Shown piece after piece: positions 1 through 9,207 of a DNA stretch of 64,000 bases (its first letter is position 1; every line of letters begins with the position of its first letter). The notes under the pieces were generated by a model. That model was given only the letters and a program-made list of their open reading frames with translations. It had not been told where the DNA came from and made no database searches. The position numbers and the translations under genes were made by a program. Source of the DNA: Rhynchopus sp. YZ270_cl-10 (Eukaryota > Euglenozoa > Diplonemea > Diplonemida > Diplonemidae); NCBI GenBank assembly GCA_964035575.1, contig OZ037859.1, forward strand, positions 248,001 through 312,000. Direction: 5' to 3'.

Positions 1-216
1 TCCAACGGATCGATCAACCCCTTCGAGCTGCTCCTCTCCAATCCCCTCGGTGCAGCGCGGGGCGACGACGACGATGCAGTATCAATAGTCAAAGAAGGGC
101 TTCTCCTCGTAATCGATCCACTTCTAGGGCGGGCAGTAGGAGAAGAAGCGCCGGTGCTAATAATACGGGGAGCCATTAGAGAAGAAGAAAGAATAGAAGA
201 GAGAAACGAGGAGTAA
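1..216 (+). CDS. 3' end of an unknown plus-strand gene (partial)
   Basis: An open frame runs from the first base of the window to a TAA at 214-216, 71 codons. The translation starts SNGSINPFELLLSNPLG and ends in a strongly charged tail rich in Glu and Arg (EEERIEERNEE). It has mixed hydrophobic and charged segments, unlike the low-complexity frames nearby, and a double stop (TAA TAA) closes it. An A/T-rich stretch that could hold a polyadenylation site follows. No family is recognised. The start lies outside the window. It is transcribed opposite to most other genes here. It could still be a chance frame, since only 71 codons are visible. Confidence 0.45.
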   Translation, partial: SNGSINPFELLLSNPLGAARGDDDDAVSIVKEGLLLVIDPLLGRAVGEEAPVLIIRGAIREEERIEERNEE

Positions 217-850
217 TAATAAACTATAAAAGTGCTATACGCAGCGGTTTTTTGTTGAAAGTAAAGGGAATTTTTTTCCTCTGGAATTGAAGTGATGGTG
301 GGAAGAGTGTGGGAGGGGAACTTCTATTGAGAAATGGGAGGGGGAGAGGATGGGGTGGTGGTGGTGGTGGTCAATTTATTGGGTGAAATTGGGGGGGAAA
401 GGAGAGAGGGGTTTTTGATAAATAAATATTTTTTTTTGAATAGATAAAAGCAATAAATTACTTTTTATTTAAAACAAAAGGCACTCCGTATCCAAAACAG
501 GGGGGCAGTCTGGGAAAGGAGAGAGGGGGGGGAAACACTGTGCAGAGCTGTGCGGAAACGCGATGGAGTGGGATCTGTGCCCCTCCCCAACGAAAGGTTT
601 GGCGCATAGCCAAGAGAGACAGAGTTCTCACAGTACAGATGATTGGTGTCTGTTGCACAGAGTTTGTCGGGGGGCGTTGTTGTTGCAATACCCCGCTCTC
701 ATCTTTTTTTTCCTGTCCCCTGAGAAACGGAGAACAACACAAAACGTGGCAAAAAAACAAAAAAATATAAAAATATCAGTGTAACAAGAATTTTCAAATA
801 CACGGAGCGAATGCTAAAAACGTTAGGATATTTTTTTTTTGAAAGCTTTG
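217..850. other. Gene-free AT-rich spacer
   Basis: Homopolymer-rich spacer with poly-G and poly-T runs and a GGT microsatellite near 357-372. The frames of up to 100 codons in 458-784 on both strands are low in complexity and overlap one another; none looks like a real protein. Confidence 0.6.
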
Positions 851-1058
851 CAGGGCGTTCGCTATCGCCATCGTTTTTTCCTGATCGTGGCGAAATGCCA
901 AAAAACCCGAAATTTTTGCTTTTTTACTAGTGCTTAAAATAGGTCAAAAAAAATTTTCCGCCGGAGAGAAGCTAGTTCGTGGGGGGTGAATCCCTGGTAC
1001 TGAGTGGTCAAAAAAAATTTGCGATTTGCGCGTGATCCCTTCCCCAGCACAAGTGCTA

Positions 1059-1268
1059 TTACAGCTGCACTTTCCTGACTAAAACCAGCAAAACGATGGA
1101 GAATTTCATCAATCCCCCCTCACTGAGGGTCTCTTTGTGTTGTTTAATCAAACAGATGTACAAGAGAGAGGCATCCGTCATATGAGACTTCATCCTTATT
1201 TTGATTATTTTCAATAAACTAAAACGTCTCTCTGCCGTTGAAGGTAGAGTTGACACGAGTAGTGACAC
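1059..1268 (-). pseudogene. hAT transposase C-terminal (dimerisation) fragment
   Basis: The 69-residue translation includes STLPSTAERRFSLLKIIK followed by IRMKSHMTDASL. This matches the hAT C-terminal dimerisation motif (small/Ser-rich, ERxFS, then two basic residues and a hydrophobic helix). Only this end of a protein that is usually 600 or more residues survives. A near-identical fragment lies at 7744-7959 on the plus strand in copy 2. Confidence 0.8.
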
Positions 1269-1446
1269 CTTCTATAACAGGGGCTTCACCAGACTGCAGG
1301 ATTGAGGAGCGGGAGTGCTGGGGAAACTTCCTCTCACGGCAGGCGGGTTTGCGGAACAGTGGACACCCCTCTGCGACCCCCCCTCCGGGGGGTCGACAGG
1401 GTGGTGGGGAGAAATCTCTCTCTCTTTATTTTTTTTTCTCCCCTTT

Positions 1447-1448
1447 TT

Positions 1449-1511
<63 letters not shown>

Positions 1512-1513
1512 TA
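1447..1513. repeat. (TTTA)n microsatellite
   Basis: About 16 copies of a TTTA unit inside hAT copy 1. Copy 2 has only about four copies at the matching place, so the tract has expanded or shrunk since the copies separated. Confidence 0.95.
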
Positions 1514-1625
1514 CAGGGTTTCGCCCCGGTGGGGCGAAGCCCTGGGGCGAAATAAAATGTCATTTTTTCAGGAAAAATTTTTTTTAACGAAAAAAAATAT
1601 TTTTCGCCCCGGGGCGAACGCCCTG

Positions 1626-1680
1626 AAGCTTTGGTTTGTATTAGTGTAGGCACCGAGAGGATGCACTGCACTATATTTTT
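1626..1680 (+). repeat. Dispersed intergenic element, gamma type
   Basis: Holds CTTTGGTTTGTATTAGTGTA followed by a GGCACC motif and, 25 bases on, TGCACTA. The same core recurs at 14843-14890 and 57090-57130. Its left part (TTTTTGAAAG) lies before 851, split off by the hAT insertion. Confidence 0.65.
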
Positions 1681-2176
1681 TTTTTTTTGAAACAATTGAA
1701 GACAGTGGAACACCTGCACACTCTGTCATTACTCAAGCGAGGTGGAGGAGGGGGGGGAATCTTTTTTTAAAAAGGGGGTTTTGCAATATAGATGAACCCA
1801 AGCGTCACACATATATTTGGTCACCTTCACATAGGACATTTAGACAAGGACACACATAAACGCACACACTTCTTTCCCACACCACCCGACTCGATTTTTT
1901 TTGAATCTCCAAACCCCGCAGGGAAAAAAAATGGGGGGAAATTCCGCTAATTTTTTGGGGAATTTTAACCCTACCTTCAAATCCGTAGTGGTATCCCCAC
2001 CCGCTGTGAGCGGTGCGAGACAGAAGAAAAAAAAAAAAGCACTACAATGTCAGTAGCCATCTTCACCCACACAATGTATGCAGGACAACAGGAAACGAAA
2101 AGGGGAAGAGTTTGTTCGTTGTACGCACACTTTCCACCCCCCTCTCCATCATCAGTCATCAATGCATCACTTTTTT
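1681..2176. other. Gene-free spacer
   Basis: Homopolymer-rich sequence between the hAT remnant and the end of the lactonase gene. Nothing recognisable beyond A, T and G runs; it must hold the 3' end of the minus-strand lactonase transcript. Confidence 0.5.
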
Positions 2177-3265
2177 TCAGAGAATCTTACAAAACAGCGC
2201 CTCCGCAAACGTTTGCCTCGCAACTTCTTTTGCACCGTCCTTTACACTGAATCGGTAGAGCACAATACAGCCGTCATGATCAACAGTTTCCCCAAATTGG
2301 TTCGTCACTGCGACGAGGTAGTTACCACCTTCTGTTTCCTCCTTTACGTCAAACTCCCATGGTACACGCCCGCCACTTGGAAAGAACATTGCGTCACCCT
2401 TTGTGAGACCTGTTGCACTGTCTGTATGGTAGACAGCAATGGTGTCGTGCCCTCTGTTTGCAACAAAGACAAGGTTGTTCAGTACTTTGATTCCTGAGGC
2501 ATGGCTGGGGGCGGTGTAGTACGCAGGAAACGGCGCTGTCGGATTGGTCGCAAGCCACTCCGCACATAGCAGTGGACGTCTTTCTGCGAATTTCAACCCA
2601 ATTTTTGCGTCGCGCACAACGTCAATGACGATAAGCTCATTGCTCAGCTCCCCAACCGCATACAACGTCTTACCATCCGCAGAGAACGCACTATGCCGCA
2701 CCCCCGCAAACCCTTCCACCTCAACGAGACCAGAGCTCACCCACTCTTCCTCTTTCTGCCACATCTGCACGCTATCCGATCCTAAATCGCACACAACAAA
2801 GGCGTTGTCATCCAAGAAGGTTGCACTGTGCGGGTGCGGCGCATCTTGTCTCCCTTCCTTAGGTGTTCTCGCAGGGGTAGATGTCTTGACAACCTGCGAT
2901 GGCGTAGCAGACCCAGGAGAGTAGATTGAGACAACACCGGTTTCGTATTCCGATACCGCGATGGTCTCTCCGTTCGGAGACACAGCAATATGGCAGGGCC
3001 CAGCCCCGGTAGGCACCGTCCCCATCTCACTCCCATCCAACTTAAACTGAACGACCCCAGGTGGACTGTGCTCGGTAGTGTAGTACCCTCCCCTCCGGTC
3101 CGACTCCACCCACATACTGCGGAAGGAAGGCTGCATCTCGGTGACGGTTGTCATAGTGTTGGCCGCAAGGTCCGTATCAATGAGACGGACGTTCGCCTTG
3201 GTCTGCCATGTGTTGGGTTCGGTGCCGGCCTTTGCGCCAGAGGCGGCCAAGATGCGGAGACTCAT
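2177..3265 (-). CDS. Lactonase-family beta-propeller protein (6-phosphogluconolactonase type)
   Basis: A 362-residue intronless protein of the YbhE/lactonase seven-bladed propeller family, whose members hydrolyse 6-phosphogluconolactone in the oxidative pentose phosphate pathway or related sugar lactones. Repeating blade motifs are visible: GPCHIAVSPNGETIAVSEYE, HPHSATFLDDNAFVVCDLGSD, RHSAFSADGKTLYAVGELSNE and VLNNLVFVANRGHDTIAVY. Length fits the family (330-380). The product is probably cytosolic, since no signal peptide is seen. The start chosen is the first ATG, 14 nt after a CACTACAG acceptor-like site. The exact substrate is not proven; the fold assignment is firm, the enzyme name less so. 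Confidence 0.85.
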   Translation of the reverse strand: MSLRILAASGAKAGTEPNTWQTKANVRLIDTDLAANTMTTVTEMQPSFRSMWVESDRRGGYYTTEHSPPGVVQFKLDGSEMGTVPTGAGPCHIAVSPNGETIAVSEYETGVVSIYSPGSATPSQVVKTSTPARTPKEGRQDAPHPHSATFLDDNAFVVCDLGSDSVQMWQKEEEWVSSGLVEVEGFAGVRHSAFSADGKTLYAVGELSNELIVIDVVRDAKIGLKFAERRPLLCAEWLATNPTAPFPAYYTAPSHASGIKVLNNLVFVANRGHDTIAVYHTDSATGLTKGDAMFFPSGGRVPWEFDVKEETEGGNYLVAVTNQFGETVDHDGCIVLYRFSVKDGAKEVARQTFAEALFCKIL

Positions 3266-3386
3266 TGTGGAAAGGGGTGCTGTAGTGCGGAGGTGGTTTT
3301 GTAAAGGGTATTGGAAAGCGCTTTGATTCTGTTTAACTACCGTCTCAAAATCTTCAAAAAAATAAATATTTTTGTTTGGTGAATGC

Positions 3387-4057
3387 CAGAGGTTTTTTTA
3401 GGGACCGGTATTTTTGAGCTTAGGGGGGGTGAGATGATTTTTGGTCAAAAAAATTTTTCGCGAAGACCCTGGAGAAGCTAGTTTGTGGGGTTCTTGGAAT
3501 CCGTCCGCGCTGTGGTGGGGTCAATTTGACGAAATGGGCAAGTTCTTGCTTTGGTCAAAATGGGTGTAAGGTAAAGGGGACAGTGAAAACATAGAGGATA
3601 ATATACGAACCAAGAAAAGGGTGAAATGGGTCAAGGGCTGCCCGCCGCAGGCGGAAAATTTTGATATCATTCACTTTTTTGGGGTCAGCAACGAGTACCA
3701 TGTCATGGGAAGAGTGGGATGCTAGCTTGCGCCGCAGGCGCACGGTACGCTACTTTTATTGTTTCGCCACATCCTTTTTCTCATTCCCCGTTTGGTTCTA
3801 CGAGTTCCGTCCGTCAAATGCTAGAAACACTTGTATTTTATAGTCTTTGGAAAACACGCCCACCTTCTAACTCCGCCCTCGGCACCCGACATCAAGCTTG
3901 CTCCTCGAATCACCCAGTTCACAAGCATTCTCACCCCCCCAAAAAACTCAAAAATCCCAAAAACTACCCAAAATTTTTGCTCACCCCCCCTAAAAACTCA
4001 AAAAAAATCGTGAGAGGGGGTGAAACCCCCCCTCACCCCCCCTAAAAAAAAACTCTG
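3387..4057. mobile_element. hAT-like MITE
   Basis: Inverted ends: CAGAGGTTTTTTTAGGG at the left and the complement of CCCCCCTAAAAAAAAACTCTG at the right. They are flanked by GTGAATGC (3379-3386) and GTGAATGG (4058-4065), an 8-bp target duplication with one mismatch. There is no coding capacity. It contains two sequences repeated elsewhere in the window: the GTGGGGTCAATTTG repeat at about 3490-3570 and a GCGCCGCAGGCGCACGG segment near 3728. Confidence 0.6.
3490..3590 (+). repeat. Dispersed zeta repeat, copy 1
   Basis: Core GAATCCGTCCGCGCTGTGG followed by TGGGGTCAATTTG and GAAATGGGCAAGTTC. Further copies are at 4567-4660 (minus), 16940-17012 (plus), 17355-17385 (partial, plus) and, in tandem on the minus strand, 55030-55110 and 55205-55290. 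Confidence 0.8.
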
Positions 4058-4360
4058 GTGAATGGCAACATAAAGTCAGTTTTTAATGAGAGTTACTCTT
4101 TGTGCAGGGAAGGGGGCGAGTCAAAAAAAAAAACCCCCCCTCCTTTGGACACGGTACCATAAAGATCTTAAGGAAGATTTTTGTGTTTTTTCAGGATTCC
4201 TGGAAATCCTGACAATTTGTGTGTTTTTTTTTATTACCAGGGGGCTTCTCTATGTTATAGGCATACAGAGGTACAGATTTTACAGACCGGGGCCGCAACT
4301 GGCTGGGATGTCACGAAACTGACAAAAAAAGTGGTTTTCGACCTTTTTTTTGGCCTGCTG

Positions 4361-4566
4361 TACTGTACTGTACTGTACTGTACTGTACTGTACTGTACTG
4401 TACTGTACTGTACTGTACTGTACTGTACTGTACTGTACTGTACTGTACTGTACTGTACTGTACTGTACTGTACTGTACTGTACTGTACTGTACTGTACTG
4501 TACTGTACTGTACTGTACTGTACTGTACTGTACTGTACTGTACTGTACTGTACTGTACTGTACTGT
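4361..4566. repeat. (TACTG)n microsatellite, about 41 copies
   Basis: Perfect 5-bp array. The unit is the complement of CAGTA, the core of the arrays at 17.0-17.7 kb. It abuts a zeta repeat. All six frames stay open through it, which creates spurious long proteins such as (TVQYS)n. Confidence 0.97.
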
Positions 4567-4665
4567 GCAGAAATTGACCAACAACGAGAACTTGTCCATT
4601 TCGGCAAATTGACCCCACCACTGGCCGGACGGATTCCGGAAATGCAAATGCCGGCGTTTCTAAGC
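4567..4665 (-). repeat. Dispersed zeta repeat, copy 2
   Basis: Complement of the zeta core: GAACTTGTCCATTTCGGC, then AAATTGACCCCACCA and GGACGGATTCCGGAAATG. It begins exactly where the TACTG array ends. Confidence 0.8.
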
Positions 4666-4781
4666 AAGTTCTAAGCAGGAGAGAAAAAAAAACACAAATT
4701 GTCAGGATCTTGATCAGGAAGAAGAAGATTTGAGTCCGTGAAAAAAAAAAAATCTTCTTTAAGAACTTTCTGGTACCGTGT

Positions 4782-5340
4782 TTGGAGGAGAGAGTGAATA
4801 CGGTTTATGTGAGAACACCTTACTCCGCATTCATAATCGAAGTTTTCAATTTCGCTACATTCAGCGGTGGGATGGACAAGACGGCATATAGTCCCAGCAC
4901 CAAGAAGATAGTGCGCACAGCAGATCGTCTCGAAAAAAATATTTCTCTGGACCGTGCGCCACACTGGTCCCCAAGATGATGATTGGTCATGCGGCATCGA
5001 AAGCACACGGAATGCAAGGGTACTATTTCCTTCCCTCATCCAATACAGACTGATATGGAAAAGAACGAGCACATGATAGTATTAAGGGCTTCTCAATCTA
5101 CAACGACGTAGGTACCCTCTCGGAGGAGAGTGAGATACAGGGAGTGCGAATCTGACAACACGATGAATGGACCAGAAGTAGGCTCAATCCAAACCGCCCT
5201 GATAACGAACGACCATGCAGACCGACTGAAAGGATTTCTTAACAACACTCTAAACGACATGAAGGAGTGGACATAATAGCGACGCAGCTTGGGGAGTGCA
5301 TTCTTTCTCGAGAGCTGTCTGAATATAAAGAGAGGAACCT
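4782..5340 (+). other. Possible old or interrupted coding stretch, unrecognised
   Basis: One plus-strand frame gives protein-like runs (for example VNTVYVRTPYSAFIIEVFNF, and later GPEVGSIQTALITNDHADRL) broken by a few stops; a 33-nt segment with GT-AG ends (about 5107-5139) would remove one. A second frame downstream reads GVDIIATQLGECILSRELSE. Base composition is closer to the genes than to the flanking spacer. No family is recognised, so this may be a decayed gene, a multi-exon gene or chance. Confidence 0.25.
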
Positions 5341-5894
5341 ATTGGTGATTCTGCTAGGGAACCCTAGGGAAGAGGGAGGTACCAAAATAAAAGTATAGAA
5401 AATGTGAGAGTGGGGGGGTGGAGTAATCTTTTTGCGGGGAGTCCTTCTCAAATCATTCTCTGTTTGTTTGTTTTGTTGTTTTTTTTTTGCTCTTTTCATA
5501 GAGATTTTTTTCCTTTTTTTTTTGCTGCGCTTCGTTTTTTTCTCTTCTCTTTTTGCTGTAATTTTTGTTTTTACTTTCCACTTTTTGTAATATAAGCCAG
5601 CCACACTCCTTTCTCCATCAATAGTTTGCTGTTTGCTGCCAGAGACAATAAAAAAATAATTGCAGCAAACACCTCAACGTCACTTTCCCTCTACTTTTTT
5701 TGCCATCGTTTTTTGATAACCTACTTTTTCCTTTGAAAAACGTTATATATTTTCCCCCCATTTTGTTCACAAAAGAACAACCCCACCCCCAAACCAAATC
5801 TAGTTAAAAAAAAAACATGAAAAATCCTTACATTTTTCAATAAAACTGAGAACACAACCCAAACCCCAAAGTGGAGGAGGTTTTTTTTTTCTTT

Positions 5895-6828
5895 CTATTT
5901 CTTTCCTGCAGCCTCGTTCTCTGCTCTGCGTTCTTGGATGACGAAGTTGTGGATGCGGTTCTGGTTGACTTCGCAGACGTTGAGCTGATCACGGAGCCAT
6001 GCAAGGTCTTCAAGAACAGTTTCGAGGGAGCCCTGGGCAGTTTTGAGGTTTTCCGTGAGAAGCACTATTGCCTCCTCAACCGAGTACTCAACCATCACGT
6101 TCGCGCCAAGCCAAAGCGCAACACGGTCCGCAGCCTTCTCCACCTCAGCCTCCACGTAGATCACATCCGACAGCTCAAAGTGCGCGTTCACAGGCTCAGC
6201 GTCCTCATCCTCCTTCTTCTGCTTCAGGTGCTTCACCATCTGGATCGTCTTTGTGATCTCGGGTATTTTTTCCTTGAGGCTGTCCTTGCTCTGCGTCATC
6301 TTGTACTCGTACAGCTTGTACTTGCTGAACATCTCATCGGTCTTCTTCTTGACAGAGGTCACTCCTCCGTGCTTTGTGATGTACCCAGTCACGTCCTCCT
6401 CAATGAAGTCCATGCGGGGGAGACCCCTTTCGTTCTGAGAGTGGTGTTGTTGTTGTGTGGAATGTTCATAAGATATACCCCATATTTGGTGCTCCTGAAA
6501 ACCCCATTTTGCGTACTTGTTGCGCACTTTGTGCACGAAAATAATACAGGAATACCCTATATTGCGTACTTGTTGCATACTTGGTATTTTTTATTTCAGG
6601 AGCACTAATATTTGATCCAAAATGGACTAAATATGGTCATATTTGGACTCATTTTGAGTGTGTCATATCACGAGATATGATGTCCAATATGGGTGTGTGT
6701 GTGTGTGGTTCAAGGAATGAAATGGGGGGTTGTGTGTTACATACCACGTAGTCATCAGGGAACCCTTTAAGGTTGTAGTCCTTCATCATGCCCACCAACG
6801 GGGGGGCGAGAGTGGAGGTTTCGGTCAT
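5895..6828 (-). CDS. PFDN3: Prefoldin subunit 3 (VBP1), two exons
   Basis: Exon 1 is 6745-6828 and exon 2 is 5895-6434; the 310-nt intron (6435-6744) starts GTATGT and ends CTCAG. The joined frame gives 207 residues. The protein matches the alpha-class prefoldin subunit 3: GLPRMDFIEEDV near the start, a long coiled coil, the family-typical WLGANVMVEYSVEEA and a second coiled coil ending LEDLAWLRDQLNVCEVNQNR. Prefoldin is a cytosolic six-subunit chaperone that passes unfolded actin and tubulin to the CCT chaperonin. The length equals that of animal and yeast homologues. An AG acceptor-like site (CACATTTACAG) lies 25 nt before the ATG. Reading through the intron gives a false longer N-terminus. 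Confidence 0.93.
6489..6605. repeat. Inverted repeat inside the prefoldin intron
   Basis: GTGCTCCTGAAA at 6489-6500 and its exact complement at 6594-6605, in the middle of the intron. ATATTTG occurs on both outer sides (6482-6488 and 6608-6614). A tiny MITE is possible but not proven. It also encloses two copies of TGCGTACTTGTTGC-like sequence. Confidence 0.45.
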
Positions 6829-6929
6829 TTTGTCTTTTTTTTTTAAATTCCTGTAAATGTGCGGTGGGTTGTGTTGAAATAATGTGACAGAAAGAGTCTA
6901 GTGAACAATATACCGGATGCAAAAAAGAA

Positions 6930-6985
6930 CAAATGTAATTTGCAATACAAAGCCCTCTCTAGTGACAGTGCACTCCAACAAAAAG
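6930..6985 (+). repeat. Dispersed intergenic element, delta type
   Basis: Core GCAATACAAAGCCCTCTC followed by TAGTGACAGTGCAC. Related copies are at 9766-9800, 23348-23385 and, less exactly, 33526-33575. Confidence 0.6.
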
Positions 6986-7185
6986 TGAATTTGAGAACTG
7001 AAGGGTGAAATTACTTCTGTTGGTGACCTACACACTAAACAAAAAGGGGAATCGCGGAGGAGGGTTTTTTGGAGACGAAACACCATTTGCCATTTTAATG
7101 CGGCAAGTTTTTTTGTTGTACACATGCAACACCACCCCCCGGAAAAGGGCTAGGATGCTCTGAGAAATAAAAAAAACAAAGAAAA

Positions 7186-7236
7186 GTTTGTAAGATGACC
7201 CTAAGCCTTTCGTGCTTAGTCTCCTTAGACCTTAAA
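7186..7236 (+). repeat. Dispersed hairpin element, alpha type
   Basis: TTTGTAAGATGACCCTAAGC, then TTTCGT as loop, then GCTTAGTCTCCTT. CTAAGC pairs with GCTTAG, and AAG with CTT outside it. It lies about 360 nt upstream of the prefoldin ATG in the direction of transcription. Confidence 0.7.
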
Positions 7237-7301
7237 CAAAAGTCAACCAGAAGTCATGCAACCACACCAATTTCACTTCTCTCAAGGGGATGAAATTTTT
7301 C

Positions 7302-8141
7302 GGGGCGAAAAAAAATTTTTTTCGTTAAAAAAATCTTTTCCTGAAAAAATGACATTTTATTTCGCCCCAGGGCTTCGCCCCACCGGGGCGAAACCCTGTA
7401 TAAATAAATAAATAAAATGGGCTAGTACAATGATGAAACTTCAATCTAAAGTCCACACCCATGTGGCGGCCGCTTTGGCATGCGTCTGTAAGGACAGCCT
7501 TGACTGATACTTTCTGTATTAGCACACGATTGCCTCCCTGAAGGCTGCGTAGCTACCTGAGTACAAAAAAAAAAAAAAAAATAAAAAAAATTTAAAAAGG
7601 AAGAAAAAAAAAAAAGAGAGAGAGAGAGAGATTTCTCCCCACCACCCTGTCGACCCCCCCGGAGAGGAAGTTTCCCCAGCACTCCCGCTCGCTCCTCAAT
7701 CCTGCAGTCAGCTGAAGGTGTCCCGTACCCCCTGTTATAGAAGGTGTCACTACTCGTGTCAACTCTATCTTCAACCTCGGTGGAGGCAGAGAGACGGTTT
7801 AGTTTATTGAAAATAATCAAAATAAGGATGAAGTCTCATATGACGGATGCCTCTCTCTTGTACATCTGTTTGATTAAACAACACAAAGAGACCCTCAGTG
7901 AGGGGGGATTGATGAAATTCTCCATCGTTTTGCTGGTTTTAGTGCTGGGGAAGGGATAACGTGCAAATCGCAATTTTTTTTTGATCACTCAGTACCAGGG
8001 ATTCACCCCCACGAACTAGCTTCTCTCCGGCGGAAAATTTTTTTTTGACCTATTTTAAGCACTAGTAAAAATGCAAAATTTTTGGGTTTTTTGGCATTTC
8101 GCCACGATTCAGGAAAAACGATGGCGATAGCGAACGCCCTG
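7302..8141 (+). mobile_element. hAT DNA transposon remnant, copy 2
   Basis: Inverted copy of 851-1625. Its right end keeps the complete terminal repeat (GCGAACGCCCTG, 8130-8141). The left end starts within the subterminal GGGGCGAA motif and lacks the outer 15 bp of copy 1. It is flanked by the 8-bp direct repeat AATTTTTC (7294-7301 and 8142-8149). It carries about 170 bp, including GCATGCCAAAGCGGCCGCC on the complementary strand, that copy 1 has lost. The two copies are otherwise closely alike. Confidence 0.8.
7744..7959 (+). pseudogene. hAT transposase C-terminal fragment, copy 2
   Basis: 71 residues including VEAERRFSLLKIIKIRMKSH, the hAT dimerisation motif, nearly identical to 1059-1268. 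The upstream nine tenths of the transposase is missing. Confidence 0.8.
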
Positions 8142-8264
8142 AATTTTTCCAAAAAAAAAAATTCTGAGGAGATGACGCACCCCCCTAGAAAAAGCAACAT
8201 CCTCCAACACTCCCTTCCCTCCCTTCCTATGCACACCCCATCACCAAGGACACCTCCCCATACT

Positions 8265-8690
8265 CTACCAGAACGGTGCTCTTTTGGTTGCATCCCGAAT
8301 ATGGGAGGTATCGATCCAATCGGGGCGTCGTTTCCCTGTACTTCCTGTACTGTTTATATTGGGAAGGTGCAGGCTGCCGGAGGAGACCCCACGCCGTTCA
8401 GAGGGAGGGAGCACTGCGAGCTCCTGCGCTGTAAGACGGAGTTCTGGGCGTGGTCTGGGTGGGGGGCGCGCAGCAGTGGCGGTCTGTTGTGTTGATGCTG
8501 CCACCCCTCCACCCCCCGCCTTACGCTCGCTCTTCTCCCGAGCGACACGTTCGTTCAACACCGCACGCTGCTTCCGCTTCCACTCAACATTCGCGTCATA
8601 AGGCGTCACATCCCTCCACCTCGACTGCAACCGCAAGAAATACGCTCTCTCCCTTTCCCTTTCCAATTCATATTCAGATGTTTCTGCCAT
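8265..8690 (-). CDS. Small basic protein of unknown function
   Basis: 141 residues with no recognised family. Residues 1-60 are rich in Arg, Glu and Lys and look like a helical or coiled-coil segment (ELERERERAYFLRLQSRWRD, then WKRKQRAVLNERVAREKSER). A Gly/Ala/Pro-rich linker follows, then a C-terminus with PDWIDTSHIRDATKRAPFW. There is no signal peptide or membrane segment. An acceptor-like CCCCGGCTTTCCAG ends 11 nt before the ATG, as for most genes here. Composition and codon use fit a real gene. It is divergent from the candidate gene at 8787. Confidence 0.65.
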   Translation of the reverse strand: MAETSEYELERERERAYFLRLQSRWRDVTPYDANVEWKRKQRAVLNERVAREKSERKAGGGGVAASTQQTATAARPPPRPRPELRLTAQELAVLPPSERRGVSSGSLHLPNINSTGSTGKRRPDWIDTSHIRDATKRAPFW

Positions 8691-8786
8691 AAAACTCTCG
8701 ACTGGAAAGCCGGGGAAAAGGCAGCCTTTTTAAGTTGGAGGGGTATTTTGAAGTTTTTTTATGAAGTTTTTCTTAATTAGAAATGG

Positions 8787-9148
8787 ATGGACGGAGGTAA
8801 AAGACTTCGAGGGGACGCCACTCCACCTGCGAGCGACGTAGTCCTCCAGAAGGACACAGAGAGGATTGAATGGGTCGAGCGAATGCACGGCCTGACCACG
8901 CTAAACAAGAGGTGGGTACGGGGTGGTGTCGTTCCGCACGCTGTCCACAACGCCAAAAAAAGAGAAGAAGACCCCGATACTCTTCTGCAAAGAGCAAGAC
9001 GGTGTACCGCAACGTGTTCACGTGGTGCATTGGGGAGACGACGAAGCCCAACGTGCAGTTCAAGAAACGAGAAAGGTACAGAACTCTACCACAGCCATTC
9101 CAGGCTGTGTTGCAGAAGACGACGTTGAACGCCGTGACGCGGAAGTGA
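8787..9148 (+). CDS. Possible small two-exon gene, unknown function
   Basis: Proposed exons are 8787-8915 and 8993-9148, with a 77-nt intron starting GTACGG and ending GCAAAG. The joined frame is 94 residues: a charged N-terminal half (TERIEWVERMHGLTTLNKRW) and a basic C-terminal half (YRNVFTWCIGETTKPNVQFK). An acceptor-like TTTTTCTTAATTAG lies just before the start. An overlapping minus-strand frame (8773-9276, 167 codons) and another plus frame (8923-9207) are also open, so the strand is not certain. No family is recognised. Confidence 0.35.
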
Positions 9149-9207
9149 AAGGAACGCCTCTGGTCAAGGTGAAGCAAGGTTGTGGACGACGGATGGTGGT
9201 CATGTAA

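Larger units (their letters stand above)
851..1625 (-). mobile_element. hAT DNA transposon remnant, copy 1 (non-autonomous)
   Basis: The element has perfect 12-bp terminal inverted repeats, CAGGGCGTTCGC at 851-862 and its complement at 1614-1625, flanked by an 8-bp direct repeat AAGCTTTG (843-850 and 1626-1633). An 8-bp target duplication with ends beginning CAGGG is the hAT signature. It is an inverted copy of 7302-8141. The minus strand keeps only the last part of the transposase (1059-1268); the rest of the coding region is gone, so it depends on a transposase supplied elsewhere. It contains a TTTA microsatellite at about 1447-1513 and palindromic GGGGCGAA motifs near its right end. It landed inside a copy of the TTGGTTGTATTAGTGTAG repeat family. 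Confidence 0.85.

Noticed and set aside
4255-4647. Long frames on both strands through the TACTG array
   Set aside because: A 5-bp repeat without stop codons opens all frames; the proteins are pure pentapeptide repeats.
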